A stretch of DNA of 64,000 nucleotides from Streptomyces diastaticus subsp. diastaticus (GTDB taxonomy: Bacteria > Actinomycetota > Actinomycetes > Streptomycetales > Streptomycetaceae). A model generated the notes under the pieces. The model saw only the letters and a list, made by a program, of their open reading frames with translations. It was not told the DNA's origin and did not search any database. The position numbers and the translations under genes were made by a program. Location: NCBI RefSeq assembly GCF_011170125.1, contig NZ_BLLN01000003.1, forward strand, positions 558,001 through 622,000, in the 5' to 3' direction. Shown one piece after another: positions 43,690 to 54,119 of the stretch (position 1 is its first letter; every line of letters starts with the position of its first letter).

Positions 43690-45114
43690 GTGATCGCCCT
43701 CTCCCTTGCCGAGATCAACAGCATCGTCGGCGGGCAACCCGCCGACATACCGGACCTGGACGCCCAGGTCACCGGACCGGTCGTGATCGACTCCCGGCTC
43801 GCCGCCCCAGGCAGCCTCTTCGCCGCGTTCGCCGGTGAAAGGGCCGACGGCCACGACTACGCGGCCACCGCCGTGGAGACCGGAGCCGTCGCCGTCCTCG
43901 CGACCCGGCCCGTCGGCGTGCCCGCCCTCGTCGTGGACGACGTGGAGCGCGCCCTCGGGGCGCTCGCGCGCGCCGTCGTGGAGCGCCTGGGCACGGCCGT
44001 CGTCGCCCTCACCGGCTCCGCCGGCAAGACGTCCACCAAGGACCTCGTCGCGCAACTGCTCCAGCGGATCGCGCCGACCGTGTGGACGCCCGGCTCCCTC
44101 AACAACGAGATCGGGCTGCCGCTCACCGCGCTGCGCGCCGACGCGGACACCCGTCACCTCGTCCTGGAGATGGGGGCCCGCGGCGTCGGGCACATCCGGT
44201 ACCTCACCGGGCTGACCCCGCCGCGGATCGGTGTCGTCCTCAACGTCGGCAGCGCCCACATCGGCGAGTTCGGAGGCCGCGAGCAGATCGCCCTGGCCAA
44301 GGGCGAACTGGTCGAGTCGCTCCCCGAGGACGGCGTCGCGGTCCTCAACGCCGACGACTCCTACGTCCGTGACATGGCCTCACGTACGAAGGCACGGGTC
44401 GTCACCTTCGGCGAAGCGCCCGAAGCGGACATCCGCGCCGAGAATGTCCGTCTCACGGAGAACGGCCGCCCCGCCTTCACGCTGCACACACCCTCCGGGT
44501 GCGGCGACGTGACCATGCGCCTGTACGGTGAGCACCACGTGTCGAACGCGCTCGCCGCCGCCGCCGTCGCATCGGAACTGGGCATGCCCGTGGACGAGAT
44601 CGCCCAAGCGCTCTCCGAGGCGGAGTCCCTGTCCCGCTGGCGGATGGAGGTCACCGAGCGCCCGGACGGTGTGACGATCGTCAACGACGCCTACAACGCG
44701 AACCCCGAATCCATGCGGGCCGCCCTGCGCGCGCTCGTGGCGATGGGCGGCGCCCGCCGCGGCGAGGGGGGCCGCACCTGGGCGGTGCTCGGACAGATGG
44801 CCGAGCTGGGGGACGAGGCGCTCACCGAACACGATGCCGTCGGGCGGCTCGCCGTCCGGCTGAACGTGAGCAAGCTCGTGGCAGTCGGCGGCACGGAAGC
44901 GGCCTGGCTGCGGATGGGCGCATACAACGAGGGTTCGTGGGGTGAGGAGTCGGTGCACGTGTCCGACGCACAGGCGGCGGTCGACCTGTTGCGCAGCGAG
45001 CTGCGCCCGGGAGACGTCGTACTCGTGAAGGCTTCCCGGTCCGTGGGACTGGAGAAGGTCGCCGCCGCTCTGCTGGCGGACGGTACGGGCGAGGGTGAGG
45101 TCGCCGCCCGATGA
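43690..45114 (+). CDS. murF: UDP-MurNAc-pentapeptide synthetase MurF
   Basis: A 474-residue ligase adding D-Ala-D-Ala to the muramyl tripeptide. P-loop [19 protein letters not shown], then [24 protein letters not shown] and [15 protein letters not shown] are MurF signatures. The GTG at 43690 is the first possible start after the murE stop; the ribosome site is weak. It overlaps mraY by 4 nt (ATGA). Codon use and motifs are normal. Confidence 0.96.
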   Translation: MIALSLAEINSIVGGQPADIPDLDAQVTGPVVIDSRLAAPGSLFAAFAGERADGHDYAATAVETGAVAVLATRPVGVPALVVDDVERALGALARAVVERLGTAVVALTGSAGKTSTKDLVAQLLQRIAPTVWTPGSLNNEIGLPLTALRADADTRHLVLEMGARGVGHIRYLTGLTPPRIGVVLNVGSAHIGEFGGREQIALAKGELVESLPEDGVAVLNADDSYVRDMASRTKARVVTFGEAPEADIRAENVRLTENGRPAFTLHTPSGCGDVTMRLYGEHHVSNALAAAAVASELGMPVDEIAQALSEAESLSRWRMEVTERPDGVTIVNDAYNANPESMRAALRALVAMGGARRGEGGRTWAVLGQMAELGDEALTEHDAVGRLAVRLNVSKLVAVGGTEAAWLRMGAYNEGSWGEESVHVSDAQAAVDLLRSELRPGDVVLVKASRSVGLEKVAAALLADGTGEGEVAAR

Positions 45115-46184
45115 TGAAGCAGATCCTGCTCTCCGGCGTCATTGGACTGTTCCTGACGCTGATCGGCACACCACTGCTGATCAAGCTGCTGGCCAAGAAA
45201 GGCTACGGCCAGTACATCCGCGACGACGGTCCGCGCGAGCACCACTCCAAGCGCGGGACGCCGACGATGGGCGGTATCGCCTTCATCCTCGCGACGATCA
45301 TCGCGTACTTCCTGTCCAAGCTGATCACCGGTTACCAGGTGACCTTCTCGGGTCTCCTGGTCCTCGGGCTCATGGCCGGCATGGGCCTCGTCGGGTTCCT
45401 CGACGACTACATCAAGATCGTGAAGCGGCGTTCGCTGGGCCTGCGGGCCAAGGCGAAGATGGCCGGACAGCTCCTCGTCGGCATCGCCTTCGCCGTGCTG
45501 GCGCTGCAGTTCCCCGACAACCGGGACCAGACGCCGGCCTCCACCCGCCTGTCGTTCATCACCGACTTCGGCTGGAAGATCGGCCCGGTGCTCTTCGTCA
45601 TCTGGGCGCTGTTCATGATCCTCGCCATGTCGAACGGCGTGAACCTCACCGACGGCCTCGACGGCCTCGCCACCGGCGCCTCCGTCATGGTCTTCGGCGC
45701 GTACACCTTCATCGGCGTCTGGCAGTTCCAGGAGTCCTGCGCCAACGCGGAGTTCCTCACCAACCCGGCGGCCTGCTTCGAGGTACGAGATCCACTCGAC
45801 CTCGCCGTGGTGGCCTCCGCGCTGATGGGCGCCTGCTTCGGCTTCCTGTGGTGGAACACCTCGCCGGCCAAGATCTTCATGGGCGACACCGGCTCGCTCG
45901 CCCTCGGCGGCGCCCTCGCCGGCCTCGCCATCTGCTCCCGCACCGAGCTGCTGCTCGCCGTCCTCGGCGGCCTCTTCGTCCTCATCACCATGTCCGTGGT
46001 GATCCAGGTCGGCTCGTTCCGCCTCACCGGCAAGCGGGTGTTCCGGATGGCGCCACTGCAGCACCACTTCGAACTCAAGGGGTGGTCCGAAGTCCTTGTG
46101 GTGGTCCGCTTCTGGATCATCCAGGGCATGTGCGTCATCGTCGGCCTCGGCATCTTCTACGCGGGATGGGCAGCCACCAAGTGA
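45111..46184 (+). CDS. mraY: Phospho-MurNAc-pentapeptide translocase MraY
   Basis: A 357-residue membrane enzyme with about ten helices that makes lipid I from undecaprenyl phosphate. Catalytic signatures: HxxKxGTPTMGG ([13 protein letters not shown]), the Asp pair in [33 protein letters not shown] and the His-rich [11 protein letters not shown] loop. One unusual extracytoplasmic loop, [22 protein letters not shown], carries two cysteines that could be disulfide-bonded. It overlaps murF and murD. Confidence 0.97.
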   Translation: MMKQILLSGVIGLFLTLIGTPLLIKLLAKKGYGQYIRDDGPREHHSKRGTPTMGGIAFILATIIAYFLSKLITGYQVTFSGLLVLGLMAGMGLVGFLDDYIKIVKRRSLGLRAKAKMAGQLLVGIAFAVLALQFPDNRDQTPASTRLSFITDFGWKIGPVLFVIWALFMILAMSNGVNLTDGLDGLATGASVMVFGAYTFIGVWQFQESCANAEFLTNPAACFEVRDPLDLAVVASALMGACFGFLWWNTSPAKIFMGDTGSLALGGALAGLAICSRTELLLAVLGGLFVLITMSVVIQVGSFRLTGKRVFRMAPLQHHFELKGWSEVLVVVRFWIIQGMCVIVGLGIFYAGWAATK

Positions 46185-47611
46185 CCTGGAAGGACCAGCA
46201 CATCACCGTGGCCGGCCTCGGGGTGAGCGGCATCAGCGCCGCTCGCGCCCTGGCCGGCCTCGGCGCGCACGTCACCGTCGTGGACGGTGGCGAGGGCGAG
46301 CAGCACATGGCGCGTGCCGCCCAACTCGCCGCCGCCTTCGACGCGGCGGACACCCCCGGCACCGTCGCGGTCCGCCTCGGCGACGCCGACACCCTCCCCG
46401 AGCCGACCGACCTGGTCGTCACCTCGCCCGGGTGGAAGCCCGACTCGCCGCTCTTCGCGGCCGCCGCGGAGGCGGGTGTCGAGGTCGTCGGCGACGTGGA
46501 GATCGCCTGGCGGCTGCGGCCCGAGGGCGCCGCGGAGTGGCTCTGCGTCACCGGCACCAACGGCAAGACCACCACCACCCGGATGCTGGCCGCCATCCTC
46601 ACCGCCGCCGGGCTGCGCACCGCCGCCGTCGGCAACATCGGCACCCCGCTGATCGACGTGGTCCTCGCCGACGAGCCCTACGACGTCCTCGCCGTCGAAC
46701 TCTCCAGCTACCAGCTGCACTGGGCCCCCTCCCCGCGCGCCCACTCCGCGGCCGTCCTCAACCTCGCCCCCGACCACCTCGACTGGCACGGCTCCATGGA
46801 GGCGTACGCCGCCGACAAGGGCCGCGTCTACGAGGGCAACCGGGTCGCCTGCGTCTACAACACCGCCGACCCCGCCACGGAGGCCCTGGTCCGCGCCGCC
46901 GACGTAGAGGAGGGCGCCCGGGCCGTCGGCTTCACCCTCGGCGCCCCCGGCCCCTCCGAACTGGGCGTCGTCGAAGGGCTCCTGGTGGACCGGGCCTTCG
47001 TCCCCGACCGGCACCGGCAGGCCCAGGAACTGGCCGAGGTGGCCGACGTCACCCCGCCGGCCCCCCACAACGTCGCCAACGCCCTCGCCGCCGCGGCGCT
47101 CGCCCGCGCCTACGGGGTGGACGCCACCGCGGTCCGCGACGGCCTGCGGGCCTTCGCCCCGGACCCGCACCGGATCGAGCGGGTCGCCGAGATCGACGGC
47201 GTCACCTACGTCGACGACTCCAAGGCCACCAACACCCACGCCGCCGAGGCCTCCCTCAACGCCTACCGGCCGATCGTCTGGATCGCCGGCGGCCTCGCCA
47301 AGGGAGCCACCTTCGACGACCTGGTCGCCTCCGCCGCCGGCCGGCTGCGCGGCGCCGTCCTCCTCGGGCGGGACCGCGCCCTGATCCGCGAGGCCCTCGC
47401 CCGACACGCCCCCGACGTCCCGGTCGTCGACCTGGACCGGACCGACACTGGGGCGATGTCCGCGGCGGTCGGCGCCGCCCGGGGCCTCGCCGAGGCGGGC
47501 GACACCGTGCTGCTGGCCCCGGCCTGTGCCTCGATGGACATGTTCACCAACTACAACCGGCGCGGCGAGGCGTTCGCCGAGGCCGTCCGGGCCCTGGCCG
47601 CGGACGCCTGA
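46166..47611 (+). CDS. murD: UDP-MurNAc-L-alanine:D-glutamate ligase MurD
   Basis: A 481-residue ligase adding D-Glu. The N-terminal Rossmann motif is [15 protein letters not shown], the P-loop is [15 protein letters not shown], and [53 protein letters not shown] and [12 protein letters not shown] follow. The ATG at 46166 overlaps mraY by 19 nt; a GTG at 46181 giving a 4-nt overlap is an alternative. A long hairpin lies just after the stop. Confidence 0.96.
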   Translation: MGSHQVTWKDQHITVAGLGVSGISAARALAGLGAHVTVVDGGEGEQHMARAAQLAAAFDAADTPGTVAVRLGDADTLPEPTDLVVTSPGWKPDSPLFAAAAEAGVEVVGDVEIAWRLRPEGAAEWLCVTGTNGKTTTTRMLAAILTAAGLRTAAVGNIGTPLIDVVLADEPYDVLAVELSSYQLHWAPSPRAHSAAVLNLAPDHLDWHGSMEAYAADKGRVYEGNRVACVYNTADPATEALVRAADVEEGARAVGFTLGAPGPSELGVVEGLLVDRAFVPDRHRQAQELAEVADVTPPAPHNVANALAAAALARAYGVDATAVRDGLRAFAPDPHRIERVAEIDGVTYVDDSKATNTHAAEASLNAYRPIVWIAGGLAKGATFDDLVASAAGRLRGAVLLGRDRALIREALARHAPDVPVVDLDRTDTGAMSAAVGAARGLAEAGDTVLLAPACASMDMFTNYNRRGEAFAEAVRALAADA

Positions 47612-47622
47612 GGGACCGCACC

Positions 47623-47670
47623 CCGCCCCCGGCCCACCGCCGCCCGCCGGGCGCGGCGGGCCGGGGGCGG
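47623..47670 (+). terminator. Large hairpin between murD and ftsW
   Basis: CCGCCCCCGGCCC (47623-47635) and GGGCCGGGGGCGG (47658-47670) form a perfect 13-bp stem; the 22-nt loop can fold further. It lies 12 nt after the murD stop in the largest gap (99 bp) between murE and ftsQ. No T run. It may attenuate, terminate or mark an mRNA processing point. Confidence 0.55.
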
Positions 47671-47710
47671 ACGGCCGCCGTGCCGGGGAGGACTGGAGGG
47701 GACAGCGACC

Positions 47711-49054
47711 ATGCCGGCCGACACCGACCGGAGCCGGCGCACCGCGCCGCGCCCGCGCACCACCGCGCCCCCCGCCGGGCGCCCCCTCGGCGCCCGCCTG
47801 CGCGACAACCCGGTCACCCGCTTCCGGCGCCGGGTGCAACGGGCCTGGGACCGTCCGCTGACCGCGTACTACGTCATCGCCGGCTCCAGCGTGCTCCTCA
47901 TCGTGCTCGGCCTGATCATGGTGTACTCCTCCTCGATGGTGTACGCCATCAACAAGGGCCTGGGCAGCTCCTACTTCTTCTCCAAACAGCTCGTCGCCGC
48001 CCTCGTCGGCGGGGTGCTGCTGGTGATCGCGGCCCGGATGCCGGTCAAGCTCCACCGGGCGCTGGCCTACCCGATCATCGTCGGCTCGGTGGCGCTGATG
48101 GCCCTGGTCCAGGTGCCCGGCGTCGGCCAGGAGATCAACGGCAACACCAACTGGATCTCCCTCGGCGGCCCCTTCCAGATCCAGCCCAGCGAGTTCGGCA
48201 AGCTCGCCCTGGTGCTGTGGGGCGCCGACCTCCTCGCCCGCAAGCAGGAGCGGCGGCTGCTGACCCAGTGGAAGCACCTGCTGGTCCCGCTGGTGCCGGC
48301 CGCCTTCATGCTGCTCGGCCTCATCATGCTCGGCGGTGACATGGGGACCGCGGTGATCCTCACCGCGATCCTCTTCGGGCTGCTGTGGATCGCGGGCGCC
48401 CCCACCCGGCTGTTCGCCTCGGTCCTCGCCGTCGCCGCGGCCATCGGGGCCCTGCTGATCTGGACCAGTCCCAACCGGATGGCGCGGCTGAGCTGCCTGG
48501 GGGCCACCGACGCCGGGCCCGCCGACATCTGCCTCCAGCCCCTGCACGGCAGTTACGCCCTGGCGTCCGGCGGACTCTTCGGTTCCGGTCTCGGTGCGGG
48601 TGTGGAAAAATGGGGTCAACTGCCGGAAGCGCACACCGACTTCATCTTCGCCGTCACCGGGGAGGAACTCGGCCTCGCGGGGACACTGTCGGTACTCGCG
48701 CTCTTCGCGGCTCTAGGCTATGCGGGTATCCGCGTGGCCGGACGCACGGAGGACCCCTTCGTGAGGTACGCCGCGGGAGGTGTGATCACCTGGATCATGG
48801 CGCAGGCCGTGATCAACGTCGGTGCGGTGCTCGGCCTGCTGCCGATCGCCGGGGTCCCGCTCCCGCTGTTCTCCTACGGAGGGTCCGCCCTGCTGCCGGC
48901 CATGGCCGCCATCGGGCTGCTCATCGCGTTCGCGCGGGCGGACCCGGCCGCACGGGCGGCACTGGACACGAGGCTGCCCGGCAGGAAGCGGGCAGCGGTG
49001 AGATGGAACACGATGCGACGGCGCGCCCGCGGGCGCTCGTCCGGAGAGCGGTGA
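47711..49054 (+). CDS. ftsW: Septal peptidoglycan glycosyltransferase FtsW
   Basis: A 447-residue SEDS polymerase with about ten membrane helices, which polymerises lipid II with FtsI. Signatures: SSSMVYA, NGNTNWISLGGPFQIQPSEFGKLALVLW, MLGGDMGTAVI, a large extracytoplasmic loop with HTDFIFAVTGEELG, and the final FSYGGSALLPAMAAIGLL. About 40 basic residues precede helix 1 and 40 follow the last. The loop contains two cysteines (LSCLGATDAGPADICLQP). GGAGGGGA precedes the ATG. Confidence 0.96.
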   Translation: MPADTDRSRRTAPRPRTTAPPAGRPLGARLRDNPVTRFRRRVQRAWDRPLTAYYVIAGSSVLLIVLGLIMVYSSSMVYAINKGLGSSYFFSKQLVAALVGGVLLVIAARMPVKLHRALAYPIIVGSVALMALVQVPGVGQEINGNTNWISLGGPFQIQPSEFGKLALVLWGADLLARKQERRLLTQWKHLLVPLVPAAFMLLGLIMLGGDMGTAVILTAILFGLLWIAGAPTRLFASVLAVAAAIGALLIWTSPNRMARLSCLGATDAGPADICLQPLHGSYALASGGLFGSGLGAGVEKWGQLPEAHTDFIFAVTGEELGLAGTLSVLALFAALGYAGIRVAGRTEDPFVRYAAGGVITWIMAQAVINVGAVLGLLPIAGVPLPLFSYGGSALLPAMAAIGLLIAFARADPAARAALDTRLPGRKRAAVRWNTMRRRARGRSSGER

Positions 49055-49060
49055 ATTTCG

Positions 49061-50158
49061 GTGCATGTCGTACTCGCCGGTGGGGGGACCGCCGGTCATA
49101 TCGAGCCGGCGCTCGCCCTCGCGGACGCCCTGCGCAGGCAGGACCCGACCGTGGGGATCACGGCGCTGGGCACGGAACGCGGCCTGGAGACCAGGCTCGT
49201 GCCGGAGCGCGGCTATGAACTGGCGCTGATCCCCGCCGTCCCCCTGCCCCGCAAGCCCACCCCCGAGCTGATCACCGTCCCGGGGCGGCTGCGCGGCACG
49301 ATCAAGGCGGCCGAGCAGATCCTGGAGCGCACCAGGGCCGACGCGGTCGTCGGCTTCGGCGGCTACGTGGCCCTGCCCGGCTACCTGGCGGCCAAGCGCC
49401 TCGGGGTCCCGATCGTCGTCCACGAGGCCAACGCCCGCCCGGGCCTGGCCAACAAGATCGGCTCGCGGTACGCCCACGGCGTCGCCGTCTCCACCCCGGA
49501 CAGCAAGCTGCGGGACGCCCGCTACATCGGCATCCCGCTGCGCCGCGCCATCGCCACCCTGGACCGCGCCCGGGTCCGCCCCGAGGCGCGTGCCGCCTTC
49601 GGCCTCGACCCGAACCTGCCGACGCTGCTGGTCTCCGGCGGCTCGCAGGGCGCCCGCCGCCTCAACGAGGTCGTCCAGCAGGCCGCCCCCTCGCTCCAGC
49701 GGGCGGGCATCCAGATCCTGCACGCGGTCGGCCCGAAGAACGAACTGCCGCACGTCGACAACATGCCCGGGATGCCGCCCTACATCCCGGTACCGTACGT
49801 GGACCGCATGGACCTCGCCTACGCGGCGGCGGACATGATGCTCTGCCGCGCCGGCGCGATGACCGTCGCCGAACTCTCCGCCGTCGGACTCCCGGCCGCC
49901 TACGTCCCGCTGCCCATCGGCAACGGCGAACAGCGGCTCAACGCCCAGCCGGTGGTCAAGGCCGGCGGCGGACTCCTCGTGGACGACGCGGAGCTGACGC
50001 CGGAGTGGGTCCAGCAGCATGTGCTGCCGGTCCTCGCGGACCCGCACCGGCTGTACGAGATGTCCCGCGCGGCCTCCGAGTTCGGCCGCCGGGACGCCGA
50101 CGACCTGCTCGTCGGCATGGTGTACGAGGCGATCGCCGCACGGCGCGCCAACCACTGA
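49061..50158 (+). CDS. murG: Lipid II synthase MurG
   Basis: A 365-residue GT-B glycosyltransferase at the inner membrane face, adding GlcNAc to lipid I. Signatures: [62 protein letters not shown], and the UDP-sugar site [30 protein letters not shown], where the usual SGA reads RAGA. The family generally has HEQNA and here has HEANA. GTG start 7 nt after ftsW; GGAGAG upstream. Confidence 0.96.
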   Translation: MHVVLAGGGTAGHIEPALALADALRRQDPTVGITALGTERGLETRLVPERGYELALIPAVPLPRKPTPELITVPGRLRGTIKAAEQILERTRADAVVGFGGYVALPGYLAAKRLGVPIVVHEANARPGLANKIGSRYAHGVAVSTPDSKLRDARYIGIPLRRAIATLDRARVRPEARAAFGLDPNLPTLLVSGGSQGARRLNEVVQQAAPSLQRAGIQILHAVGPKNELPHVDNMPGMPPYIPVPYVDRMDLAYAAADMMLCRAGAMTVAELSAVGLPAAYVPLPIGNGEQRLNAQPVVKAGGGLLVDDAELTPEWVQQHVLPVLADPHRLYEMSRAASEFGRRDADDLLVGMVYEAIAARRANH

Positions 50159-50203
50159 GGGGGCGGCCCACGCCCCCCTATGACGCAGGAGGCGACAGGG
50201 AGC

Positions 50204-50995
50204 GTGGCCGCAACGACGACCGCCCGGCGCGGGCGGAACTCCGGGACCGAGGAGCCGCCCGCGCGGTCCGCGAAGGCGCAGGGGCCCGGCCCGCGCCGCG
50301 GACGCCTCCTCCTGCTTCTCGCGGCCGCCGCCGCCCTGTTGGGCGGGGCGGCCATCTGGGCTCTCTACGGCTCCTCGTGGCTGCGGGTCGAGTCCGTGAC
50401 CGCCGAGGGGACCCGGGTGCTGACCCCGGCACAGGTCGAGAAGGCCGCAGCCGTGCCGAAGGGCGTCCCGCTGGCCTCCGTCGACACCGACGCCGTCGCC
50501 GCCCGGCTCCTCGCCGCACTGCCCCGCCTGCGCACGGCCGAGGTGGAACGCTCCTGGCCCCACGGAGTCGAGCTGCGGGTGAGCGAGCGACGGCCCGTTC
50601 TGATCATCGCGAAGAACGGACAATATGGTGAAGTGGACCGGGAAGGCGTGCGGTTCGCGACCGTGGGTACGCGGCCGAAGGGCGTGCCCCTGCTGAAGCT
50701 GGACGCCGCCCGCTCCCCGAGCCTGAAGCGCTTTCCCGCCGGCAGGCTCCGGGCCGAGGCGGTCACCGCGGCCGCCGACGTCCCCGCGGCGGTGCGGGGG
50801 GAGCTGAGGGCCGTACGGGTGCGTTCCTTCGACGCCATCTCGCTGGAGTTGAGCGGAAGGCGCACGGTTGTCTGGGGAAGCGGTGAGAAGGGTGATACGA
50901 AGGCGAAGGCGCTCGCCGCGCTCCTCAAGGCGGCGCCGAAGGCGCGTCACTTCGACGTGAGTGTGCCCACGGCCCCCGCCGCTTCAGGTGGTTGA
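50204..50995 (+). CDS. ftsQ: Division protein FtsQ
   Basis: A 263-residue bitopic protein linking the cytoplasmic ring to septal wall synthesis. A basic N-terminal part, one membrane helix (LLLLLAAAAALLGGAAIWALYG), a POTRA domain (VESVTAEGTRVLTPAQVEKAA, RLRTAEVERSWPHGVELRVSERRPVLII) and the FtsQ domain follow. The GTG at 50204 is preferred because AGGAGG (50187-50192) precedes it; the in-frame ATG at 50180 has no ribosome site. FtsZ follows after a 275-bp regulatory gap. Confidence 0.93.
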   Translation: MAATTTARRGRNSGTEEPPARSAKAQGPGPRRGRLLLLLAAAAALLGGAAIWALYGSSWLRVESVTAEGTRVLTPAQVEKAAAVPKGVPLASVDTDAVAARLLAALPRLRTAEVERSWPHGVELRVSERRPVLIIAKNGQYGEVDREGVRFATVGTRPKGVPLLKLDAARSPSLKRFPAGRLRAEAVTAAADVPAAVRGELRAVRVRSFDAISLELSGRRTVVWGSGEKGDTKAKALAALLKAAPKARHFDVSVPTAPAASGG

Positions 50996-51042
50996 CGGGA
51001 GATCCGCAGGCCAGCACCCTGGTTGGCCCGTGCTACGGGTGA

Positions 51043-51055
51043 TCACATAGGGTGA
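51043..51055. promoter_or_regulatory. BldD box upstream of ftsZ
   Basis: TCAC-ATAGG-GTGA matches the BldD consensus TNAC-N5-GTNA exactly, with both half-sites in the preferred form. A -10-like TAGGGT (51048-51053) lies inside it, so BldD bound with c-di-GMP would cover that promoter. ftsZ is a known BldD target in Streptomyces. Confidence 0.75.
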
Positions 51056-51084
51056 AAAGAAAAACGGGAGGTTCGGCGTGTTCG

Positions 51085-51114
51085 TTGAACGCGCGCCGCT
51101 TGTCGACTTAGTGT
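51085..51114 (+). promoter_or_regulatory. Probable ftsZ promoter
   Basis: TTGAAC (51085-51090) and TAGTGT (51109-51114) with an 18-bp spacer; a start near 51121 leaves a 150-nt leader. An imperfect palindrome CTGTCCGGAACAG (51116-51128) follows directly. Streptomyces ftsZ is known to have several promoters, one developmentally controlled; which one this is cannot be told. Confidence 0.6.
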
Positions 51115-51150
51115 CCTGTCCGGAACAGTCCAGGAAACAGGCACACTGGT

Positions 51151-51175
51151 AACCCTGAACTTCAACGTTAGGGTT
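51151..51175. repeat. Inverted repeat in the ftsZ leader
   Basis: AACCCT (51151-51156) and AGGGTT (51170-51175), extendable as AACCCTGAAC with GTTAGGGTT. -10-like hexamers overlap both arms (TAGGGT 51169-51174). The core GACAC of WhiA sites occurs at 51241-51245, 26 bp before the start. Possible operator or leader hairpin. Confidence 0.4.
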
Positions 51176-51270
51176 CGGGTCGGCGTTCGGACCGTCCCCA
51201 TTCGACATCAGTCGTCCGCCGAGCGGCAGCGCCCGGCGGCGACACGTAATCGAGGCGAGAGGCCTTCGAC

Positions 51271-52503
51271 GTGGCAGCACCGCAGAACTACCTCGCAGTC
51301 ATCAAAGTCATCGGTGTCGGCGGCGGTGGTGTCAATGCCATCAACCGGATGATCGAGGTCGGTCTCAAGGGCGTCGAGTTCATCGCCATCAACACCGACG
51401 CCCAGGCGCTGTTGATGAGCGACGCCGACGTCAAGCTCGACGTCGGCCGGGAACTCACCCGCGGACTCGGCGCCGGAGCCAACCCGGCCGTCGGCCGCAA
51501 GGCGGCAGAGGACCACCGCGAGGAGATCGAAGAGGTCCTCAAGGGGGCCGACATGGTCTTCGTCACCGCCGGTGAAGGCGGCGGCACCGGCACCGGCGGC
51601 GCCCCCGTCGTGGCCAACATCGCGCGCTCGCTCGGCGCCCTCACGATCGGCGTGGTCACCCGCCCGTTCACCTTCGAGGGACGCCGTCGCGCCAATCAGG
51701 CGGAGGACGGCATCGCCGAACTCCGCGAAGAGGTCGACACCCTCATCGTGATCCCCAACGACCGCCTGCTGTCCATCTCGGACCGTCAGGTGAGCGTTCT
51801 CGACGCTTTCAAGTCCGCGGACCAGGTACTCCTCTCCGGTGTCCAGGGCATCACCGACCTCATCACCACCCCCGGCCTGATCAACCTCGACTTCGCCGAC
51901 GTCAAGTCGGTCATGTCCGAGGCGGGTTCGGCCCTGATGGGGATCGGCTCGGCCCGCGGCGACGACCGGGCCGTGGCCGCCGCCGAGATGGCCATCTCCT
52001 CCCCGCTGCTGGAGGCGTCGATCGACGGCGCCCGCGGGGTCCTGCTCTCCATCTCGGGCGGTTCCGACCTCGGTCTCTTCGAGATCAACGAGGCCGCCCA
52101 ACTGGTCAGTGAGGCCGCCCACCCGGAGGCCAACATCATCTTCGGCGCCGTCATCGACGACGCCCTCGGCGACGAGGTGCGGGTCACCGTCATCGCCGCG
52201 GGCTTCGACGGCGGTCAGCCGCCGGCCAAGCGGGACAACGTCCTCGGCTCCTCCTCCGCCAAGCGCGAGGAGCCGGCGCCCGCCGCCCGCCCGGCGAACG
52301 CCGAGCCTGCCCGCCCCGCCTTCGGCGGCCTGGGCAGCGTGACCCCGCGCGAGGAGGCGGCCCCGCAGCCGGCCGTCTCCGCCGAGCCCGAGCCCGCCCC
52401 GTCGACCGAGCTGCCCACCGCACCGGTGGCGCCGCCGCAGGTCCCCCCGGCCCGGTACGACAGCCAGGCCGAGGAACTGGACGTGCCGGACTTCCTCAAG
52501 TGA
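51271..52503 (+). CDS. ftsZ: Cell division protein FtsZ
   Basis: A 410-residue tubulin-like GTPase forming Z rings in sporulating hyphae. The GTP signature GGGTGTG is at residues 103-109, [14 protein letters not shown] at the N-terminus, and the catalytic T7 loop [11 protein letters not shown] near 206. After about residue 320 comes a 75-residue Pro/Ala/Glu linker, ending in the conserved tail ELDVPDFLK that binds SepF and other partners. The GTG has GAGGCGAGAGG upstream. It overlaps pgeF by 4 nt. Confidence 0.98.
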   Translation: MAAPQNYLAVIKVIGVGGGGVNAINRMIEVGLKGVEFIAINTDAQALLMSDADVKLDVGRELTRGLGAGANPAVGRKAAEDHREEIEEVLKGADMVFVTAGEGGGTGTGGAPVVANIARSLGALTIGVVTRPFTFEGRRRANQAEDGIAELREEVDTLIVIPNDRLLSISDRQVSVLDAFKSADQVLLSGVQGITDLITTPGLINLDFADVKSVMSEAGSALMGIGSARGDDRAVAAAEMAISSPLLEASIDGARGVLLSISGGSDLGLFEINEAAQLVSEAAHPEANIIFGAVIDDALGDEVRVTVIAAGFDGGQPPAKRDNVLGSSSAKREEPAPAARPANAEPARPAFGGLGSVTPREEAAPQPAVSAEPEPAPSTELPTAPVAPPQVPPARYDSQAEELDVPDFLK

Positions 52504-53255
52504 TATCGCCGGTGCCCGGGTCCGCGCCCGGGGAGCACGGCACCGCGGGCGGCGCCCACTTCGCCTTCACCGACCGGTGGGGCGGAGTGAGCGCCGTTCC
52601 GTACGAGCAGCTGAACCTCGGCGGGGCCGTCGGTGACGACCCCGCCGCGGTGCGTGCCAACCGCGCCCGCGCGGCCGAGGCACTCGGCCTGGAGGCGGCC
52701 GGTGTCGTCTGGATGAACCAGGTGCACGGCCGGGACGTCGCCGTGGTCGACGGGGTCTGGGGTGAGCGGCCGGTCCCCGAGGTGGACGCCGTGGTCACCG
52801 CCCGGCGCGGCCTCGCCCTCGCCGTCCTCACCGCCGACTGCGTCCCCGTCCTGCTCGCCGACCCGGCCGCCGGGGTCTGCGCCGCCGCGCACGCCGGACG
52901 CCCCGGGATGGCCGCCGGCGTGGTGCCGGCCGCTGTCGAGGCCATGGTGCGGCTCGGCGCCGATCCCGCCCGGATCACCGCCCGCACCGGCCCCGCCGTC
53001 TGCGGCCGGTGCTACGAGGTGCCCGAGGCGCTGCGTGCCGAGGTGGCCGAGGCGGAACCGGCGGCGTACGCCGAGACGAACTGGGGAACGCCGGCGGTCG
53101 ACGTGGTCGCCGGGGTGCACGCCCAGCTGGAGCGGCTCGGGGTGACGGACCGGCAGGCGTCGGACGTCTGCACCCTGGAGTCGCCGGACCACTTCTCGTA
53201 CCGGCGCGAGGGGACCACGGGACGGCTCGCCGGTTATGTGTGGCTGGACCGATGA
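52500..53255 (+). CDS. pgeF: Laccase-domain protein (YfiH/YlmD, PgeF family)
   Basis: A 251-residue protein of the family once called polyphenol oxidase or laccase-like. Zinc/active-site residues are present: His76 (MNQVHGRD), Cys114 (TADCVPVLL) and His131 (AAHAGRPG). Family members remove mispaired amino acids from UDP-MurNAc or act on purine nucleosides; which applies here is unknown. The GTG overlaps the ftsZ stop (GTGA), showing coupling. It is followed by ylmE with a 4-nt overlap. Confidence 0.92.
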   Translation: MISPVPGSAPGEHGTAGGAHFAFTDRWGGVSAVPYEQLNLGGAVGDDPAAVRANRARAAEALGLEAAGVVWMNQVHGRDVAVVDGVWGERPVPEVDAVVTARRGLALAVLTADCVPVLLADPAAGVCAAAHAGRPGMAAGVVPAAVEAMVRLGADPARITARTGPAVCGRCYEVPEALRAEVAEAEPAAYAETNWGTPAVDVVAGVHAQLERLGVTDRQASDVCTLESPDHFSYRREGTTGRLAGYVWLDR

Positions 53256-53995
53256 GCGTGGCGGGACTGGAAGAGATGACCGACCGTAAGACCGAACTCG
53301 CCGCCGGCCTGGAGCGGGTGGAGCAGCGGATCGCCGGGGCCTGCGCCGCGGCCGGCCGCGACCGCGACGAGGTGGCCCTCATCGTGGTCACCAAGACCTA
53401 CCCGGCCTCCGACGTGCGGCTGCTGGCCGAACTCGGCGTCCGGCAGGTCGCCGAGAACCGGGACCAGGAGGCCGCGCCGAAGGCGGCCGCCTGCGCGGAT
53501 CTCGACCTCACCTGGCACTTCGTGGGTCAGTTGCAGACCAACAAAGCACGGTCCGTGGCGGATTACGCCGATTTCGTGCACTCCGTCGACCGCGCGAGAC
53601 TGGTGACCTCCCTCTCCTCGGCGGCCGGGCGCACCGGGCGTGAACTGGGCTGCCTGGTGCAGGTCGCCCTCGACGCGGAGGCCGGCGGCCGGGGTGACCG
53701 GGGTGGCGTGGCGCCGGACGGGGTCGAGGAGTTGGCCGGGCTGATCGACGCGGCGCCCGGGCTCAGGCTCGGAGGTGTGATGACCGTCGCACCTCTGTCC
53801 GGCGAGTACGCCGGGCGCCCGGCCGCGGCCTTCGCGCGACTGAGGGAAATCTCAACCTCCCTGCGGGCGGCCGGGCCTGCTGCCACCATGGTTTCCGCGG
53901 GGATGAGCGGGGACCTCGAACACGCCGTGGCCGCCGGGGCGACACATGTACGCGTCGGCAGTGCGGTACTCGGAGTCCGACCCGCGCTCGGGTAA
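53252..53995 (+). CDS. ylmE: YggS/YlmE PLP-binding homeostasis protein
   Basis: A 247-residue alanine-racemase-fold protein. Lys48 in VVTKTYP binds pyridoxal phosphate; ENRDQEAAPK, WHFVGQLQTNKA, HSVDRARL, MTVAP, SAGMSGDLEHAVAAGATHVRVGSAVLG are family blocks. The family regulates PLP levels and has no racemase activity. Streptomyces YlmE affects sporulation and septum form. The ATG at 53252 overlaps pgeF; the alternative MTDRKTEL start is 8 codons inside. GAENRDQE replaces the usual GENRVQE. Confidence 0.93.
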   Translation: MSVAGLEEMTDRKTELAAGLERVEQRIAGACAAAGRDRDEVALIVVTKTYPASDVRLLAELGVRQVAENRDQEAAPKAAACADLDLTWHFVGQLQTNKARSVADYADFVHSVDRARLVTSLSSAAGRTGRELGCLVQVALDAEAGGRGDRGGVAPDGVEELAGLIDAAPGLRLGGVMTVAPLSGEYAGRPAAAFARLREISTSLRAAGPAATMVSAGMSGDLEHAVAAGATHVRVGSAVLGVRPALG

Positions 53996-54027
53996 CGTCG
54001 CGATGCAAGTCGGACCACAGCAGAAAA

Positions 54028-54033
54028 TATGGT
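54028..54033 (+). promoter_or_regulatory. Possible -10 before sepF
   Basis: TATGGT in a locally AT-rich spot in the 124-bp ylmE-sepF gap. No clear -35. It may give sepF-yggT-divIVA their own transcript. Confidence 0.35.
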
Positions 54034-54119
54034 CATTCCCGCAGTTCGGCGGGGTGACTTCGTGGATCGCGGGCACGTTTGGCGTCAGTTGATCCACCAC
54101 AGAGCGGAGGACTCAGAGC

